Notes under the pieces: generated by a model
The model's input: only the letters and a program-made list of their open reading frames with translations
Databases searched by the model: none
What the model was told of the DNA's origin: nothing
Program-made: the position numbers and the translations under genes
Shown: piece after piece, positions 15,013 to 22,915 of the stretch
Layout of the letters: each line of letters starts with the position of its first letter
Numbering within the stretch: the stretch's first letter is position 1
NCBI GenBank assembly: GCA_018385335.1
Contig: JAHAZN010000052.1
Coordinates: forward strand, 1 to 64,000
Reading direction: 5' to 3'
DNA from: Prevotella sp.
Lineage (GTDB): Bacteria > Bacteroidota > Bacteroidia > Bacteroidales > Bacteroidaceae
DNA length: 64,000 nucleotides

Positions 15013-15578
15013 TGTTGTTGGGTTGCTATGGTGCAGACATATCCTGCCCGCTGATTGATGATGGTTTGAAAGCAGATGTCGCGATAAGTGGTCAGCACGT
15101 CGGGGAGCGGCATACGCAGTCCTTCGCCCGTGAGTTTAAGCACGCTCTCCTTCATCGTCCATAGTCGGATGAAGCTGAGGGCAGGATGAGCCGCCTGTTC
15201 CACTTCTTCCAGCTCGTCACTACTTAGTACATGGCGGGCGAGTGTGGGGTTATAGGGGCGGATAGTCTCGATATCTACACCCACAGGATGTTGCGCTATG
15301 GCACAGGCTACAGCCTTACGGCTGTGGCTCATGCTGAAATGTAGGTGAGGGTGGTCTGCCAGGTAGGGTTTGCCTCCCTGGTGATAGGCGAACACAGGAG
15401 CCTCGGCGATATGATACTCGTCGCGCAGTCCTTCCTGCAGCAGGAGGTAGGCACCTAAACTCTGCCGGCGGACTGCCTCGTTGCTGATAGCCATCACTGT
15501 CTGTCGGCGCTGCTCAGAGATGAGCTTCATGCTCTCTTCGATAGAGAGATCTTCTATGTGGTCGTTGATATAAATCAT
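15009..15578 (-). CDS. 4'-phosphopantetheinyl transferase superfamily protein
   Basis: The protein has 189 residues. The two signature motifs are present: GVDIE at residues 100-104 (metal-binding Asp102 and Glu104) and WTMKESVLK at 140-148. Such enzymes move phosphopantetheine from coenzyme A to a carrier-protein serine. The roughly 190-residue length fits the Sfp/AcpT-like group. I chose the ATG at 15578, which overlaps the upstream helicase gene by ATGA; a longer reading into the helicase gene (15716) has no family similarity. The carrier-protein target is unknown. No polyketide or peptide synthetase is near. Confidence 0.85.
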   Translation of the reverse strand: MIYINDHIEDLSIEESMKLISEQRRQTVMAISNEAVRRQSLGAYLLLQEGLRDEYHIAEAPVFAYHQGGKPYLADHPHLHFSMSHSRKAVACAIAQHPVGVDIETIRPYNPTLARHVLSSDELEEVEQAAHPALSFIRLWTMKESVLKLTGEGLRMPLPDVLTTYRDICFQTIINQRAGYVCTIATQQQ

Positions 15579-17011
15579 GAGCGAGGAGATTCTTTCCAGT
15601 TGACGAGAAAAAGTTGACTTGTGGCTCGGGTGAAGGCGGTATAGAGCCAGTGGATATAGTCGTTGTTGAGCATATCGTCGGTGAGATAGCCCTGGTCGAT
15701 ATAGATATGCTCCCATTGTCCACCCTGTGCCTTGTGACAGGTGACGGCATAGCCAAACTTCACCTGCAGCGCATTATAGTGGATATCCTGCTTGAGTTTG
15801 TCCATGCGTTCCTTCTTGTGTGGAATGTCGGCATAGTCGGCCATCACCTCCTCGTAGAGGTGTTGCTGTTGCTCATGGGTGAGTGCCGGTGCTTCGGTGG
15901 TGAGTGAGTCGAGGACGACGGTGGCAGTGAGCTCCTGGTCGTCGTAGTCGGGGAATCTCAGGGTGAGATCGACAAAGGTGAAGCCATAGAGCTGGCGCTC
16001 ATGTCTCACCCGTCGCACGAGTGCTCTGTCGCCGTTGGCGATGAAGGAGAGTTTGTTCTCTCCCTCCTTACCCAAGCCCAGGGATGCCGCCCAGTGGTAG
16101 TTGTTCTTCACCACCATCAGCAGGTCGCCCGATGAGATGCGCTCCTCCCTGTCGAGCAGTCGGGCTCTGATGCCCTGGTTATAGATATTGGCTCGTTTGT
16201 TGCTGCGTGTCACCACCATGGTCTCGTCGATGCCTACAGCCGCATAGCTTGAGGCGAGCGACTCGATGAGGTCGTTGCCGCTGACGAGATGGATATCGGC
16301 AAATCCCTTGAGATGGAGCGGTGGCAGTCCAGACAGGTTGTCGCTGCTGATGAGTTGGCGGATGAGCGTGGCATTGAAGAGGATGCCCGACAGTTGGCTC
16401 TGTCGCACAACGGTGAGGAGGTCAGCCTCATACACCTCTGCCCCATAGCTCGCTATCACGTCGGTCTGTAGGGCAGGACTCTCTTCTTCGCCCACGGGAG
16501 GGAGCTGAGCGCTGTCGCCCACGAGCAGCAGGGAGCAGTTGCGTCCCTGAAACACATATTGCATCAGGTCGTCTAACAGTCTGCCACTGCCGAAATTGCT
16601 GTCGCTGAAGCCGCTATTGGCTATCATCGAACACTCGTCAACGATGAAGAGCGTGTCCTGGCTCCTGTTGTCAGACAAGGTAAAGGCAGAGAAGGTGCCT
16701 GCCACCTTCTGTCGGTAGATACGTCGGTGGATGGTGAATGCCGTATGCCCCGAGAAGAGCGACATCACCTTGGCAGCCCTTCCCGTCGGTGCCATCAGCA
16801 CCTGAGTCTGTCGAAGCATGGTCAATGCCCTTACGATGGCCCCCACGAGCGTGGTCTTTCCCGTACCGGCACATCCGCGGAGAATCATCGCCTTCATCTG
16901 TTGGTTGCTACATAGAAAGGCAGTGAAGGTGTCGATGGCTGTAAGCTGTTCTTCGGTGGGTTGATGAGGAAAAGCCTGAAGGATGCGGTGATGGAGCTGG
17001 TAGGGCGTCAT
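15575..17011 (-). CDS. RecD-like ATP-dependent DNA helicase
   Basis: The protein has 478 residues. Walker A GCAGTGKT is at residues 46-53, Walker B is seen in LFIVDECSMI, and late SF1 motifs include TCHKAQGGQWEHIYID and YTAFTRATSQLFLVN, the UvrD_C_2 region. This is the SF1B (RecD/Dda) helicase plan of a single motor without RecB or RecC partners. In Bacteroidota these stand-alone RecD-like helicases are common. The protein probably moves 5' to 3' on single-stranded DNA in repair or replication restart. It sits between rsmD (20 bases upstream) and the phosphopantetheinyl transferase gene (4-base overlap). Confidence 0.88.
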   Translation of the reverse strand: MTPYQLHHRILQAFPHQPTEEQLTAIDTFTAFLCSNQQMKAMILRGCAGTGKTTLVGAIVRALTMLRQTQVLMAPTGRAAKVMSLFSGHTAFTIHRRIYRQKVAGTFSAFTLSDNRSQDTLFIVDECSMIANSGFSDSNFGSGRLLDDLMQYVFQGRNCSLLLVGDSAQLPPVGEEESPALQTDVIASYGAEVYEADLLTVVRQSQLSGILFNATLIRQLISSDNLSGLPPLHLKGFADIHLVSGNDLIESLASSYAAVGIDETMVVTRSNKRANIYNQGIRARLLDREERISSGDLLMVVKNNYHWAASLGLGKEGENKLSFIANGDRALVRRVRHERQLYGFTFVDLTLRFPDYDDQELTATVVLDSLTTEAPALTHEQQQHLYEEVMADYADIPHKKERMDKLKQDIHYNALQVKFGYAVTCHKAQGGQWEHIYIDQGYLTDDMLNNDYIHWLYTAFTRATSQLFLVNWKESPRS

Positions 17012-17031
17012 TGAGGGGTGTGAAGATACGA

Positions 17032-17580
17032 CTATTGAGGTGAGGGTGCTCCCTTGAAGATAGAGAAGTTAACACTTCCATACGACCGATGCTCCACAAA
17101 GAGTGGATGCTTGCTGAAATCGTTGGTCTTGCCATGCTCAAAGACGAGGATGCCCTCGGGTTTCAGCAGCGGTTTGTTGAGAATGAGGTCGGGTAGGGTA
17201 GGGAGCTCTTTCAGCGCATAGGGTGGGTCGGCAAAGACAAAGTCGAAGCGCATCCTGCAACTCTTGATGAAGCGAAAGACATCACCGCGGAGCGGCGTAC
17301 AACGGTCGGTGCCCAATTTCTTCAGACACTCCGTGATGAATCGGTGATGGTCGCGGTCCATCTCCACACTGTACACCTCGCTGCAACCTCGTGACAGCAG
17401 TTCAAAAGAGATACTTCCCGTGCCAGAGAAAAGGTCGAGAGCCTGTGCACCCTCAAAATCGATATAGCCTCCCAGTACGTTGAAGATATTCTCCTTGGCA
17501 AAGTCTGTCGTGGGACGAGCTTTGAATGAGCGGGGAATCTCAAAATGTCTTCCCTTATATTGTCCTGTAATGATACGCAT
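17032..17580 (-). CDS. rsmD: 16S rRNA (guanine966-N2)-methyltransferase RsmD
   Basis: The protein has 182 residues. It starts with MRIITGQYKGRHFEIP, a hallmark RsmD opening. The S-adenosylmethionine-binding loop DLFSGTGS is at residues 49-56 and the catalytic DPPY at 118-121, which is the N6/N2 amino-methyltransferase motif. It methylates G966 of 16S rRNA during small-subunit assembly. It lies 5 bases after the DUF3822 gene, a neighbourhood I believe is common in Bacteroidales. Confidence 0.92.
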   Translation of the reverse strand: MRIITGQYKGRHFEIPRSFKARPTTDFAKENIFNVLGGYIDFEGAQALDLFSGTGSISFELLSRGCSEVYSVEMDRDHHRFITECLKKLGTDRCTPLRGDVFRFIKSCRMRFDFVFADPPYALKELPTLPDLILNKPLLKPEGILVFEHGKTNDFSKHPLFVEHRSYGSVNFSIFKGAPSPQ

Positions 17581-17585
17581 AGTCT

Positions 17586-18428
17586 CTATCTTCCCTTAAT
17601 AAAATAGGTCATCATGTCAAAAGGCAATCCCTCTACCTGTGTTGCCGGTGCCCTGTTGAACTCTCCCGATGGGTTGATGACATAAACCTTCTGCAGATAA
17701 CGTCGCAGTTCGCTCACCATCCATTCGCGCTCAGGCACCTCTCCCATGAGATGCAGTTCGTCGAGTTCCGTCTTCAGTGCCAGCTGTTGCCACACATTGA
17801 GAATAAAATAGATAGCATCGTTGCAGCAGGCATGGAGGCTCCCACTGTGAGTGAGAGAGAAGGCGTTGGCAAACTTAAACCTGTTCTGAGAGAAACAGAA
17901 GATGTCAACCTTATCATCATGAAAATAAGCATAGAGCTTGTTGAATATGGTGGCGAAGTTACGCTGATAAAGGTAACGCCATACGGGGCAGAGCACATTC
18001 ATAAACTGTGCCGAGGGATAGCGGTCGGTGATCACAGTATATAGGTCTTTGTTGATCATGTATGCCGCCACCGTCTTCAGGTCGGGGATGATGGTGTGCA
18101 ACACCCTGCCCCCTTCAGTGTCGGGGAAGGTATAGCGATAGTGGAGCGCCACCTCATCCTCAGAGAAGAGTGAGATGGGTTCGAGGAGCACATCGCTGTC
18201 AACCATCACCATCACGCGCTGATAGTCAGCTGTTGTGAGTTCAGAGGTCTTGAAGGCTTCGCGCAGATTAGCAGCCACCGATATGCCACTCTTCAGCTGA
18301 TAGGGCTCATGGGTAATCAGCATCTTCCCTTCGTCAAAGGTGAGGGAAGAGAACGATAGCGAATGGGCGCTCGTACGGATGGTCAGACGTGATGAGGCTG
18401 ACGGCTTGACGGATACTGTTGTTGACAT
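17586..18428 (-). CDS. DUF3822 family protein
   Basis: The protein has 280 residues. I recognise it as DUF3822 from its overall sequence and its position directly upstream of rsmD; no catalytic motif is visible. It is soluble, with no signal peptide, and the family is often described as having an actin-like or ASKHA-type fold, though I cannot confirm that here. The start at 18428 (MSTTVSVKPS) fits the promoter just upstream; an in-frame ATG further out at 18587 would place the start beyond that promoter. It is the first gene of the five-gene minus-strand run ending with rmuC. Confidence 0.75.
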   Translation of the reverse strand: MSTTVSVKPSASSRLTIRTSAHSLSFSSLTFDEGKMLITHEPYQLKSGISVAANLREAFKTSELTTADYQRVMVMVDSDVLLEPISLFSEDEVALHYRYTFPDTEGGRVLHTIIPDLKTVAAYMINKDLYTVITDRYPSAQFMNVLCPVWRYLYQRNFATIFNKLYAYFHDDKVDIFCFSQNRFKFANAFSLTHSGSLHACCNDAIYFILNVWQQLALKTELDELHLMGEVPEREWMVSELRRYLQKVYVINPSGEFNRAPATQVEGLPFDMMTYFIKGR

Positions 18429-18449
18429 GATATGTGATATAATTTCCTG

Positions 18450-18481
18450 CAAAATTAGTGTTTCTTGCAGAATATTCCAAA
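18450..18481 (-). promoter_or_regulatory. Promoter of the DUF3822-rsmD-helicase-PPTase-rmuC operon
   Basis: On the minus strand, the -7 box TAATTTTG (plus CAAAATTA, 18450-18457) and the -33 box TTTG (plus CAAA, 18478-18481) are separated by exactly 20 bases. The start would fall near 18443, leaving a leader of about 15 bases. Confidence 0.75.
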
Positions 18482-18602
18482 TAATCTGGTGAAAAGGTGG
18501 ATAACCACCCATGTTCACCTCCTCTCGTCCCCTTGACAGGTGAGGAATAGCCACCGATACCCCTACTTTTTGCTGATGAGCATGCAAAAATGAGCATTAT
18601 TT

Positions 18603-18632
18603 TTTGATTTTCCCAAAAAATGACTAATTTTG
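18603..18632 (+). promoter_or_regulatory. Promoter of the corA leader
   Basis: TTTG (18603-18606) and the -7 box TAATTTTG (18625-18632) are 18 bases apart. The start near 18639 gives an untranslated leader of about 160 bases, far longer than others in this window. Confidence 0.65.
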
Positions 18633-18673
18633 CACGCTGATAGCGGGCTGCTCCCCTGCTGGAGGGTCCCAAG

Positions 18674-18775
18674 ATGTTTCATCAATTTAATTCACTATGG
18701 ACGATTATCACGCGGAGAACTATTACGAGTTGGCGTGAGGATGGCATAGAAGACCAATCCTCGTGCCTGGAATAA
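18674..18775 (+). CDS. Upstream ORF in the corA leader, 33 codons
   Basis: An ATG-started ORF of 33 codons begins MFHQFNSLWTII and ends TAA at 18775. It runs straight through the left arm (18753-18761) of the hairpin that covers the corA start region. A ribosome translating it would hold the hairpin open. I recognise no homologue, and it may be chance. A second short ORF overlaps it in another frame (18697-18738). Confidence 0.35.
   Translation: MFHQFNSLWTIITRRTITSWREDGIEDQSSCLE
18697..18738 (+). CDS. Upstream ORF in the corA leader, 13 codons, acidic
   Basis: This reads MDDYHAENYYELA then TGA. Four of the 13 residues are acidic, two directly after the start. Runs of acidic residues near the N-terminus are known in enterobacteria to destabilise ribosomes at low Mg2+, as in the mgtL leader peptide. 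The ORF stops 15 bases before the hairpin at 18753, unlike the overlapping longer ORF. This is suggestive next to a Mg2+ transporter gene but unproven. Confidence 0.35.
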   Translation: MDDYHAENYYELA

Positions 18776-18797
18776 TTATTTTCAAAACAGGATTGGT
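18753..18797 (+). promoter_or_regulatory. Hairpin covering the corA ribosome-binding region
   Basis: A 9-bp perfect stem (ACCAATCCT 18753-18761, AGGATTGGT 18789-18797) has a 27-base loop and ends 3 bases before the corA ATG at 18801. The right arm contains the only purine-rich AGGA near the start, so the fold would block ribosome entry. Confidence 0.55.
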
Positions 18798-18800
18798 ACA

Positions 18801-19727
18801 ATGAGAACATATTGGAATACTACCGGTGGGCTGAAGATGATAGACCAATGGCAGCCCAACTGTTGGATACAGGTCACCTGTCCAACAGACGAAGATCAGG
18901 AATTGCTCGAAAAGCAGTTTGATATCCCCGACTATTTTTTCTCCGACGTGAGCGATACCGACGAGCGTGCACGTTATGAATATGACGATGGATGGATGCT
19001 CATCATCTTGCGTATCCCCTATGTCAAGGAGATAAGGTCGAGAACGCCCTATACCACCGTGCCCCTCGGCATAATACACAAGCGTGATGTCACCATTACA
19101 GTGTGCTATTACGAGACCAACATGATGATTGATTTCCTGAGCTTCCAGCAAAAGAGAGGCGAGGGATTCACCGACCATGTGGATATGATCTTCCGTCTGT
19201 TCTTATCCTCGGCAGTGTGGTATCTGAAACGACTCAAGCAGATAAGTACGCTGATAGAGAAGGCGAAACGTAATCTCGACAAGGAGGTGAACAACGAGAG
19301 CCTCATCGGTCTGAGCCGCCTGCAGGACTCGCTCACCTATTTCATCACCTCTATCCGTGGCAATGAGAACCTCCTGTCGAAGCTGAAGTTCAAGCTCCAG
19401 ATCGACGAGTTGGATGCCGACCTTATCGAGGATGTCAATATCGAGATGACTCAGGCGAGAGAGACCACCAACATCTATTCCAACATTCTTGAATCGACCA
19501 TGGACACCTATTCGAGCATCATCAATAACAACATGAACACAGTGATGCGTACGCTCACCTCTGTATCCATTCTTATGATGTTCCCCACGCTGATAGCCAG
19601 TCTCTTTGGTATGAACCTCGTCAACGGCATGGAGACAAGTCCCTTCGGATTTGCCGTTGCGCTGTTTATATCTGTGGCAGTGTCTGGTCTCTTTTGGTGG
19701 GTTTTCAGACATAAACGTCTCATTTAG
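18801..19727 (+). CDS. corA: CorA family Mg2+/divalent cation transporter
   Basis: The protein has 308 residues. A long soluble cytoplasmic N-terminal funnel is followed by two C-terminal membrane helices (about 250-270 and 282-300). The selectivity signature GMN is at residues 270-272 at the end of the first helix. The polar loop after it reads LVNGMETSP, and the protein ends with a basic tail RHKRL. CorA proteins are pentameric channels for Mg2+ (also Co2+ and Ni2+). The gene stands alone, with its own promoter and a long leader holding two short ORFs and a start-blocking hairpin, which suggests translational control, perhaps by Mg2+ itself. Confidence 0.9.
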   Translation: MRTYWNTTGGLKMIDQWQPNCWIQVTCPTDEDQELLEKQFDIPDYFFSDVSDTDERARYEYDDGWMLIILRIPYVKEIRSRTPYTTVPLGIIHKRDVTITVCYYETNMMIDFLSFQQKRGEGFTDHVDMIFRLFLSSAVWYLKRLKQISTLIEKAKRNLDKEVNNESLIGLSRLQDSLTYFITSIRGNENLLSKLKFKLQIDELDADLIEDVNIEMTQARETTNIYSNILESTMDTYSSIINNNMNTVMRTLTSVSILMMFPTLIASLFGMNLVNGMETSPFGFAVALFISVAVSGLFWWVFRHKRLI

Positions 19728-19781
19728 AGCAGAAAAACAAAAAAAAATGATGAATAACGGCGCACTTTGACTTTTTTTTAC

Positions 19782-19789
19782 TAAGTTTG
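19782..19789 (+). promoter_or_regulatory. -7 promoter element for the DUF349 gene
   Basis: TAAGTTTG matches TAnnTTTG. The nearest upstream TTTG (19766-19769) is only 12 bases away, too close for a normal -33 box, so only the -7 box is claimed. Confidence 0.5.
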
Positions 19790-19848
19790 TGCCGTCAATA
19801 GAATGACATACCATACATAAATATTTGAACCAAACAAACATTATTACA

Positions 19849-21666
19849 ATGGACTCTCAAGAAAAGGCTCCTGAAATGGGCATGGAAAAACTGCAGGCTG
19901 AGGCTGTGCAGGAGGAACAGGTTGTCAACGAACCCCAGCAGGTTGTGGCCGATGAAGTGAAGGAAAAGAAAGTGTATGCCTCAAAGAAAGAGGTCGTAGA
20001 GCGCGTAAAAGAAATCGCACATGGCGAAGAGAATCCTCAGAAAGAAGAGGTGGACTATCTCAAGATGATGTTCTACAAACTCCTTGTTACCGAGAGGGAG
20101 GCAACACTCAAAGACTATATAGAGAAAGGTGGAGACCCTGAGACCTATCAGGTGATACCCGATGAGGATGAGGAGGTGTTTAAGGCTGAGATGGCGGTCA
20201 TCAAGGAGCGTCGTGCACAGCTCTTCAAACAGCAGGAAGAGGAGAAGGAGAAGAATCTGAAGAGAAAACTTGAGATCATCGAGCGCATCAAGTCGATGAT
20301 TACCTCACCCGAAGAAGCTAATCAGTCATTCCAGGAGTTTAAAGCACTCCAGCAGGAATGGAAAGAGATAAAGAATGTGCCCGCTCCTCAGGTGAGTGAG
20401 CTGTGGCGCAATTATCAGCTCTATGTGGAGCAGTTCTATGACCTCCTGAAGCTCAATAGCGAGGCGCGTGAATACGACTTCAAGAAAAACCTGGAGACGA
20501 AGACTCGTCTGTGCGAGGCTGCTGAGAAGTTGGCAGAGCAGGACGACCTCATCAGTGCTTTCTACCAGTTGCAGGAGTTGCATCAGGAGTATCGTGAGAC
20601 CGGTCCTGTTGCAAAGGAGATGAGAGAGGAGATTTGGGCACGTTTCAAGGCTGCCTCTACCGTTATCAACAAGCGTCATCAGCAGTATTTTGAACAGCTC
20701 AGAGCCAAGGAGGAAGAGAATCTTGTCAAGAAGACCGAACTCTGTGAGAAGGCTGAGGCTCTCCTTGCTGAAGAGCGAAAAGGGTCGGCAGACTGGGAAC
20801 GTCATACCAAGGAGATGATTGAGATACAGACGGAATGGAAGACCATTGGCTTCGCTCCACAGAAGATGAACGTGAAGATCTTTGAGCGCTTCCGTGCTGC
20901 CTGCGATAGCTTCTTCGAGAAGAAGGCTGCCTATTTCAAAGAACTCAAGGAGAACTTCAAGATCAATGCAGAGAAGAAACGTGCGCTCATTGCCAAGGCC
21001 AACGAGTTGAAGGACAGTCAGGAGTGGCGTTCTACCTCAGATAAACTCATTGCCCTGCAGAAAGAGTGGAAGACCATCGGTGCCGTGCCTAAGAAGCTTG
21101 GTGACCAGCTGTGGGAGGAGTTTCTTGCTGCCTGCAACCATTTCTTCGAGGCACGCAATGCTGTTGGTGCCGGACAGCGCTCTGAAGAGCACGGCAACTT
21201 AGAGAAGAAACGTGATGTGATAGCACGTCTCAAGGCACTCCAGGAGTCGGCAGCAGACAATCTGCAGGAGGCTGTTCAGCAACTTGTGGATGAGTATGGT
21301 CAGATTGGTCATGTGCCTTTCAAAGAGAAGGATAAGCTCTATGCTGAATACCATGAGACGCTGAATGCGCTCTACAGAACACTCAATGTCAACGTGGCTA
21401 AACGCCGTTTGAACAACTTCAAAAACAAACTGAAGACGGTGGCTGAGCAGGGTGGAAATGCCTTGGACAACGAGCGTGCTCGTCTCGTGCGTCACTATGA
21501 GACACTGAAGCAAGAGGTGCAGACCTATGAGAATAACCTTTGTTTCCTCAGTGTGAGCAGCAAGAAGGGCAACAGTCTGATAGATGAGATGAACCGTAAA
21601 GTGCAGAAGTTGAAGGATGACATGAACCTTGTGCTCGAGAAGATTAAGGCGATAGACAATCAATAA
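19849..21666 (+). CDS. DUF349 domain-containing coiled-coil protein
   Basis: The protein has 605 residues and is very rich in Glu, Lys and Gln. Several DUF349 repeats occur in tandem from about residue 120 on. Each carries a helical unit with LQKEWKTIGAVPKKLGDQLW-like text; variants of EWKxIGxxP recur at least four times. There is no signal peptide and no membrane segment, so it is cytoplasmic and almost wholly helical. The function of DUF349 proteins is not established. I use the ATG at 19849; another in-frame ATG lies at 19825. It is followed by tRNA-Ser, which has its own promoter. Confidence 0.85.
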   Translation: MDSQEKAPEMGMEKLQAEAVQEEQVVNEPQQVVADEVKEKKVYASKKEVVERVKEIAHGEENPQKEEVDYLKMMFYKLLVTEREATLKDYIEKGGDPETYQVIPDEDEEVFKAEMAVIKERRAQLFKQQEEEKEKNLKRKLEIIERIKSMITSPEEANQSFQEFKALQQEWKEIKNVPAPQVSELWRNYQLYVEQFYDLLKLNSEAREYDFKKNLETKTRLCEAAEKLAEQDDLISAFYQLQELHQEYRETGPVAKEMREEIWARFKAASTVINKRHQQYFEQLRAKEEENLVKKTELCEKAEALLAEERKGSADWERHTKEMIEIQTEWKTIGFAPQKMNVKIFERFRAACDSFFEKKAAYFKELKENFKINAEKKRALIAKANELKDSQEWRSTSDKLIALQKEWKTIGAVPKKLGDQLWEEFLAACNHFFEARNAVGAGQRSEEHGNLEKKRDVIARLKALQESAADNLQEAVQQLVDEYGQIGHVPFKEKDKLYAEYHETLNALYRTLNVNVAKRRLNNFKNKLKTVAEQGGNALDNERARLVRHYETLKQEVQTYENNLCFLSVSSKKGNSLIDEMNRKVQKLKDDMNLVLEKIKAIDNQ

Positions 21667-21689
21667 TCAGCGAATTTCAGCAAATAAAT

Positions 21690-21720
21690 TTTGCTATCTC
21701 GCGTTGTTTTATTACTTTTG
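21690..21720 (+). promoter_or_regulatory. Promoter of tRNA-Ser
   Basis: TTTG (21690-21693) and the -7 box TACTTTTG (21713-21720) are 19 bases apart, the best-spaced promoter in the window. The tRNA begins 12 bases later. Confidence 0.78.
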
Positions 21721-21731
21721 CACCGCTGAAA

Positions 21732-21819
21732 GGAAAGTTGGCAGAGTGATCGAATGCGCTGGACTCGAAATCCGGTATACCCCTTTCGGGTATCGGGGGT
21801 TTGAATCCCTCACTTTCCG
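21732..21819 (+). tRNA. tRNA-Ser (CGA)
   Basis: An 88-base class II tRNA. The acceptor stem GGAAAGT pairs with ACTTTCC (21812-21818), the anticodon loop is CTCGAAA, and a long variable arm (TACCCCTTTCGGGTA region) marks tRNA-Ser. The discriminator base is G. CCA is not encoded. Confidence 0.92.
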
Positions 21820-21830
21820 CTTAACGTTGC

Positions 21831-21869
21831 AACAAAAAAGGAAACCTGTTATGGTTTCCTTTTTTTGTT
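21831..21869 (+). terminator. Terminator after tRNA-Ser
   Basis: AAAAAAGGAAACC (21834-21846) pairs with GGTTTCCTTTTTT (from 21853), with a 6-base loop and a run of seven T residues. It can also serve the minus-strand endonuclease gene that ends at 21890. Confidence 0.82.
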
Positions 21870-21889
21870 GGCAGCGATGCGTGCCAATG

Positions 21890-22804
21890 TTATTGTAAGC
21901 CCCAGGATGATAGGGAGCAGAGCTTCTCTACAGAGTTCTCAATATTGTCGGGGAGATTACAGAAGAAATCAATGCCTGTGAGTTCTTCCAACCGGTCTAT
22001 CGATATCAGGTAAGGGGTGAGTTTGGTTGAACGATCGGCTTTGTGCTCTGCCCAGAAGGCAATCGCCTTATACCCTTCGTTCTTCTTGCAGAGGATAGCC
22101 ATGAAGAAATACTTGGGTACGAGGAGCTTCATGCTGCTGCCAGGAACGAGTGTTCCCGGGTCGAGCGTCTGTCCTTCGGCGATGGTACCACCCTTACATA
22201 CAAACAGCGTATCGCGGAATCTGTTCTCGTTCCATTTCCTCAGTTGGTTCTCCATATTCCCCCAGACGCCAGCATTGAAGTCGTAAATCTGCGGCTGCAT
22301 ATTAGAGAGATAGAACGTCTGCTCATTGGCATTCTTACTGCATAGGCGGTCGGCAGAAGGACAGATATGTCCGCGGTTATAACGAGTACCCCTGTAGTCT
22401 TCCAGCTTAGTGCGATATTTTGCAGGAAGTAGGGGGTCTATCTGGAAAGGGTCTCCCTGCCACTCGGTGTTCTGCCAGTTGTTTCTGTTCCACGGCCCTT
22501 TGGTGTTCTTGTCATACATCTGGTAGGCAGTCCATCGCTGTGCTTTCTTCTTGCAGTCCCATTCGATGATCATGTTCACACCGATATCTACACTCTTATG
22601 CACCAGCAGCATATACTGTGAACCGTTGGCAAGATGTGGCATCTCTAACCGTCCTGCTTCGGGGATGGCAGCAGTGATGTTCCTGTTTGTATTGTCCGAA
22701 GACGAATTTCCATTCGTCCCTCCCTCTTCATCGTCGCTACAAGCTACCAATAGGAATGGTGCAAAGAGTAGCAGAAAGAAATAGCTTGTTAGTTTGTCCG
22801 TCAT
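21890..22804 (-). CDS. DNA/RNA non-specific endonuclease, lipoprotein
   Basis: The protein has 304 residues. A lipoprotein signal peptide ends in LLVAC (Cys22), followed by an acidic Ser/Asn-rich linker that favours outer-membrane surface display. The catalytic domain of the NUC1/EndoG-type beta-beta-alpha-metal nucleases contains NRGH at residues 143-146, where the usual motif is DRGH; His146 is the general base. YNRGHICPSADR and the downstream NMQPQ stretch (metal-binding Asn) are typical. It should cut DNA and RNA without sequence specificity outside the cell. It lies downstream of the TonB receptor/DUF5689/OB-fold genes but behind a hairpin (22861-22885), so it may be partly separate. Confidence 0.88.
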   Translation of the reverse strand: MTDKLTSYFFLLLFAPFLLVACSDDEEGGTNGNSSSDNTNRNITAAIPEAGRLEMPHLANGSQYMLLVHKSVDIGVNMIIEWDCKKKAQRWTAYQMYDKNTKGPWNRNNWQNTEWQGDPFQIDPLLPAKYRTKLEDYRGTRYNRGHICPSADRLCSKNANEQTFYLSNMQPQIYDFNAGVWGNMENQLRKWNENRFRDTLFVCKGGTIAEGQTLDPGTLVPGSSMKLLVPKYFFMAILCKKNEGYKAIAFWAEHKADRSTKLTPYLISIDRLEELTGIDFFCNLPDNIENSVEKLCSLSSWGLQ

Positions 22805-22860
22805 TGATATTCTTTTAGCTCAAAATTGAGCGTTGTTGCATCTTTTGTATAGATAATAGA

Positions 22861-22885
22861 ACCTACGCCCGGCAAGGGCGTAGGT
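22861..22885 (-). terminator. Hairpin between the OB-fold lipoprotein and endonuclease genes
   Basis: ACCTACGCCC (22861-22870) pairs perfectly with GGGCGTAGGT (22876-22885) around a 5-base loop. On the minus strand it lies 30 bases after the OB-fold gene stop, with only a weak T-rich tail. It may be an intrinsic terminator or an mRNA-stabilising or attenuating hairpin that sets the endonuclease level. Confidence 0.6.
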
Positions 22886-22915
22886 TACTAAAGTTGTTTC
22901 CTATGGTCAGTCAAC

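Noticed and set aside
19766-19789. Full promoter with -33 TTTG before the DUF349 gene
   Set aside because: The spacing to the -7 box is 12 bases, well short of the usual 18-21; only the -7 box was kept.
22818-22831. Palindrome GCTCAAAATTGAGC upstream of the endonuclease gene as an operator
   Set aside because: Only 6 bp per arm in AT-rich DNA, single copy, and no regulator gene nearby; too weak to claim.
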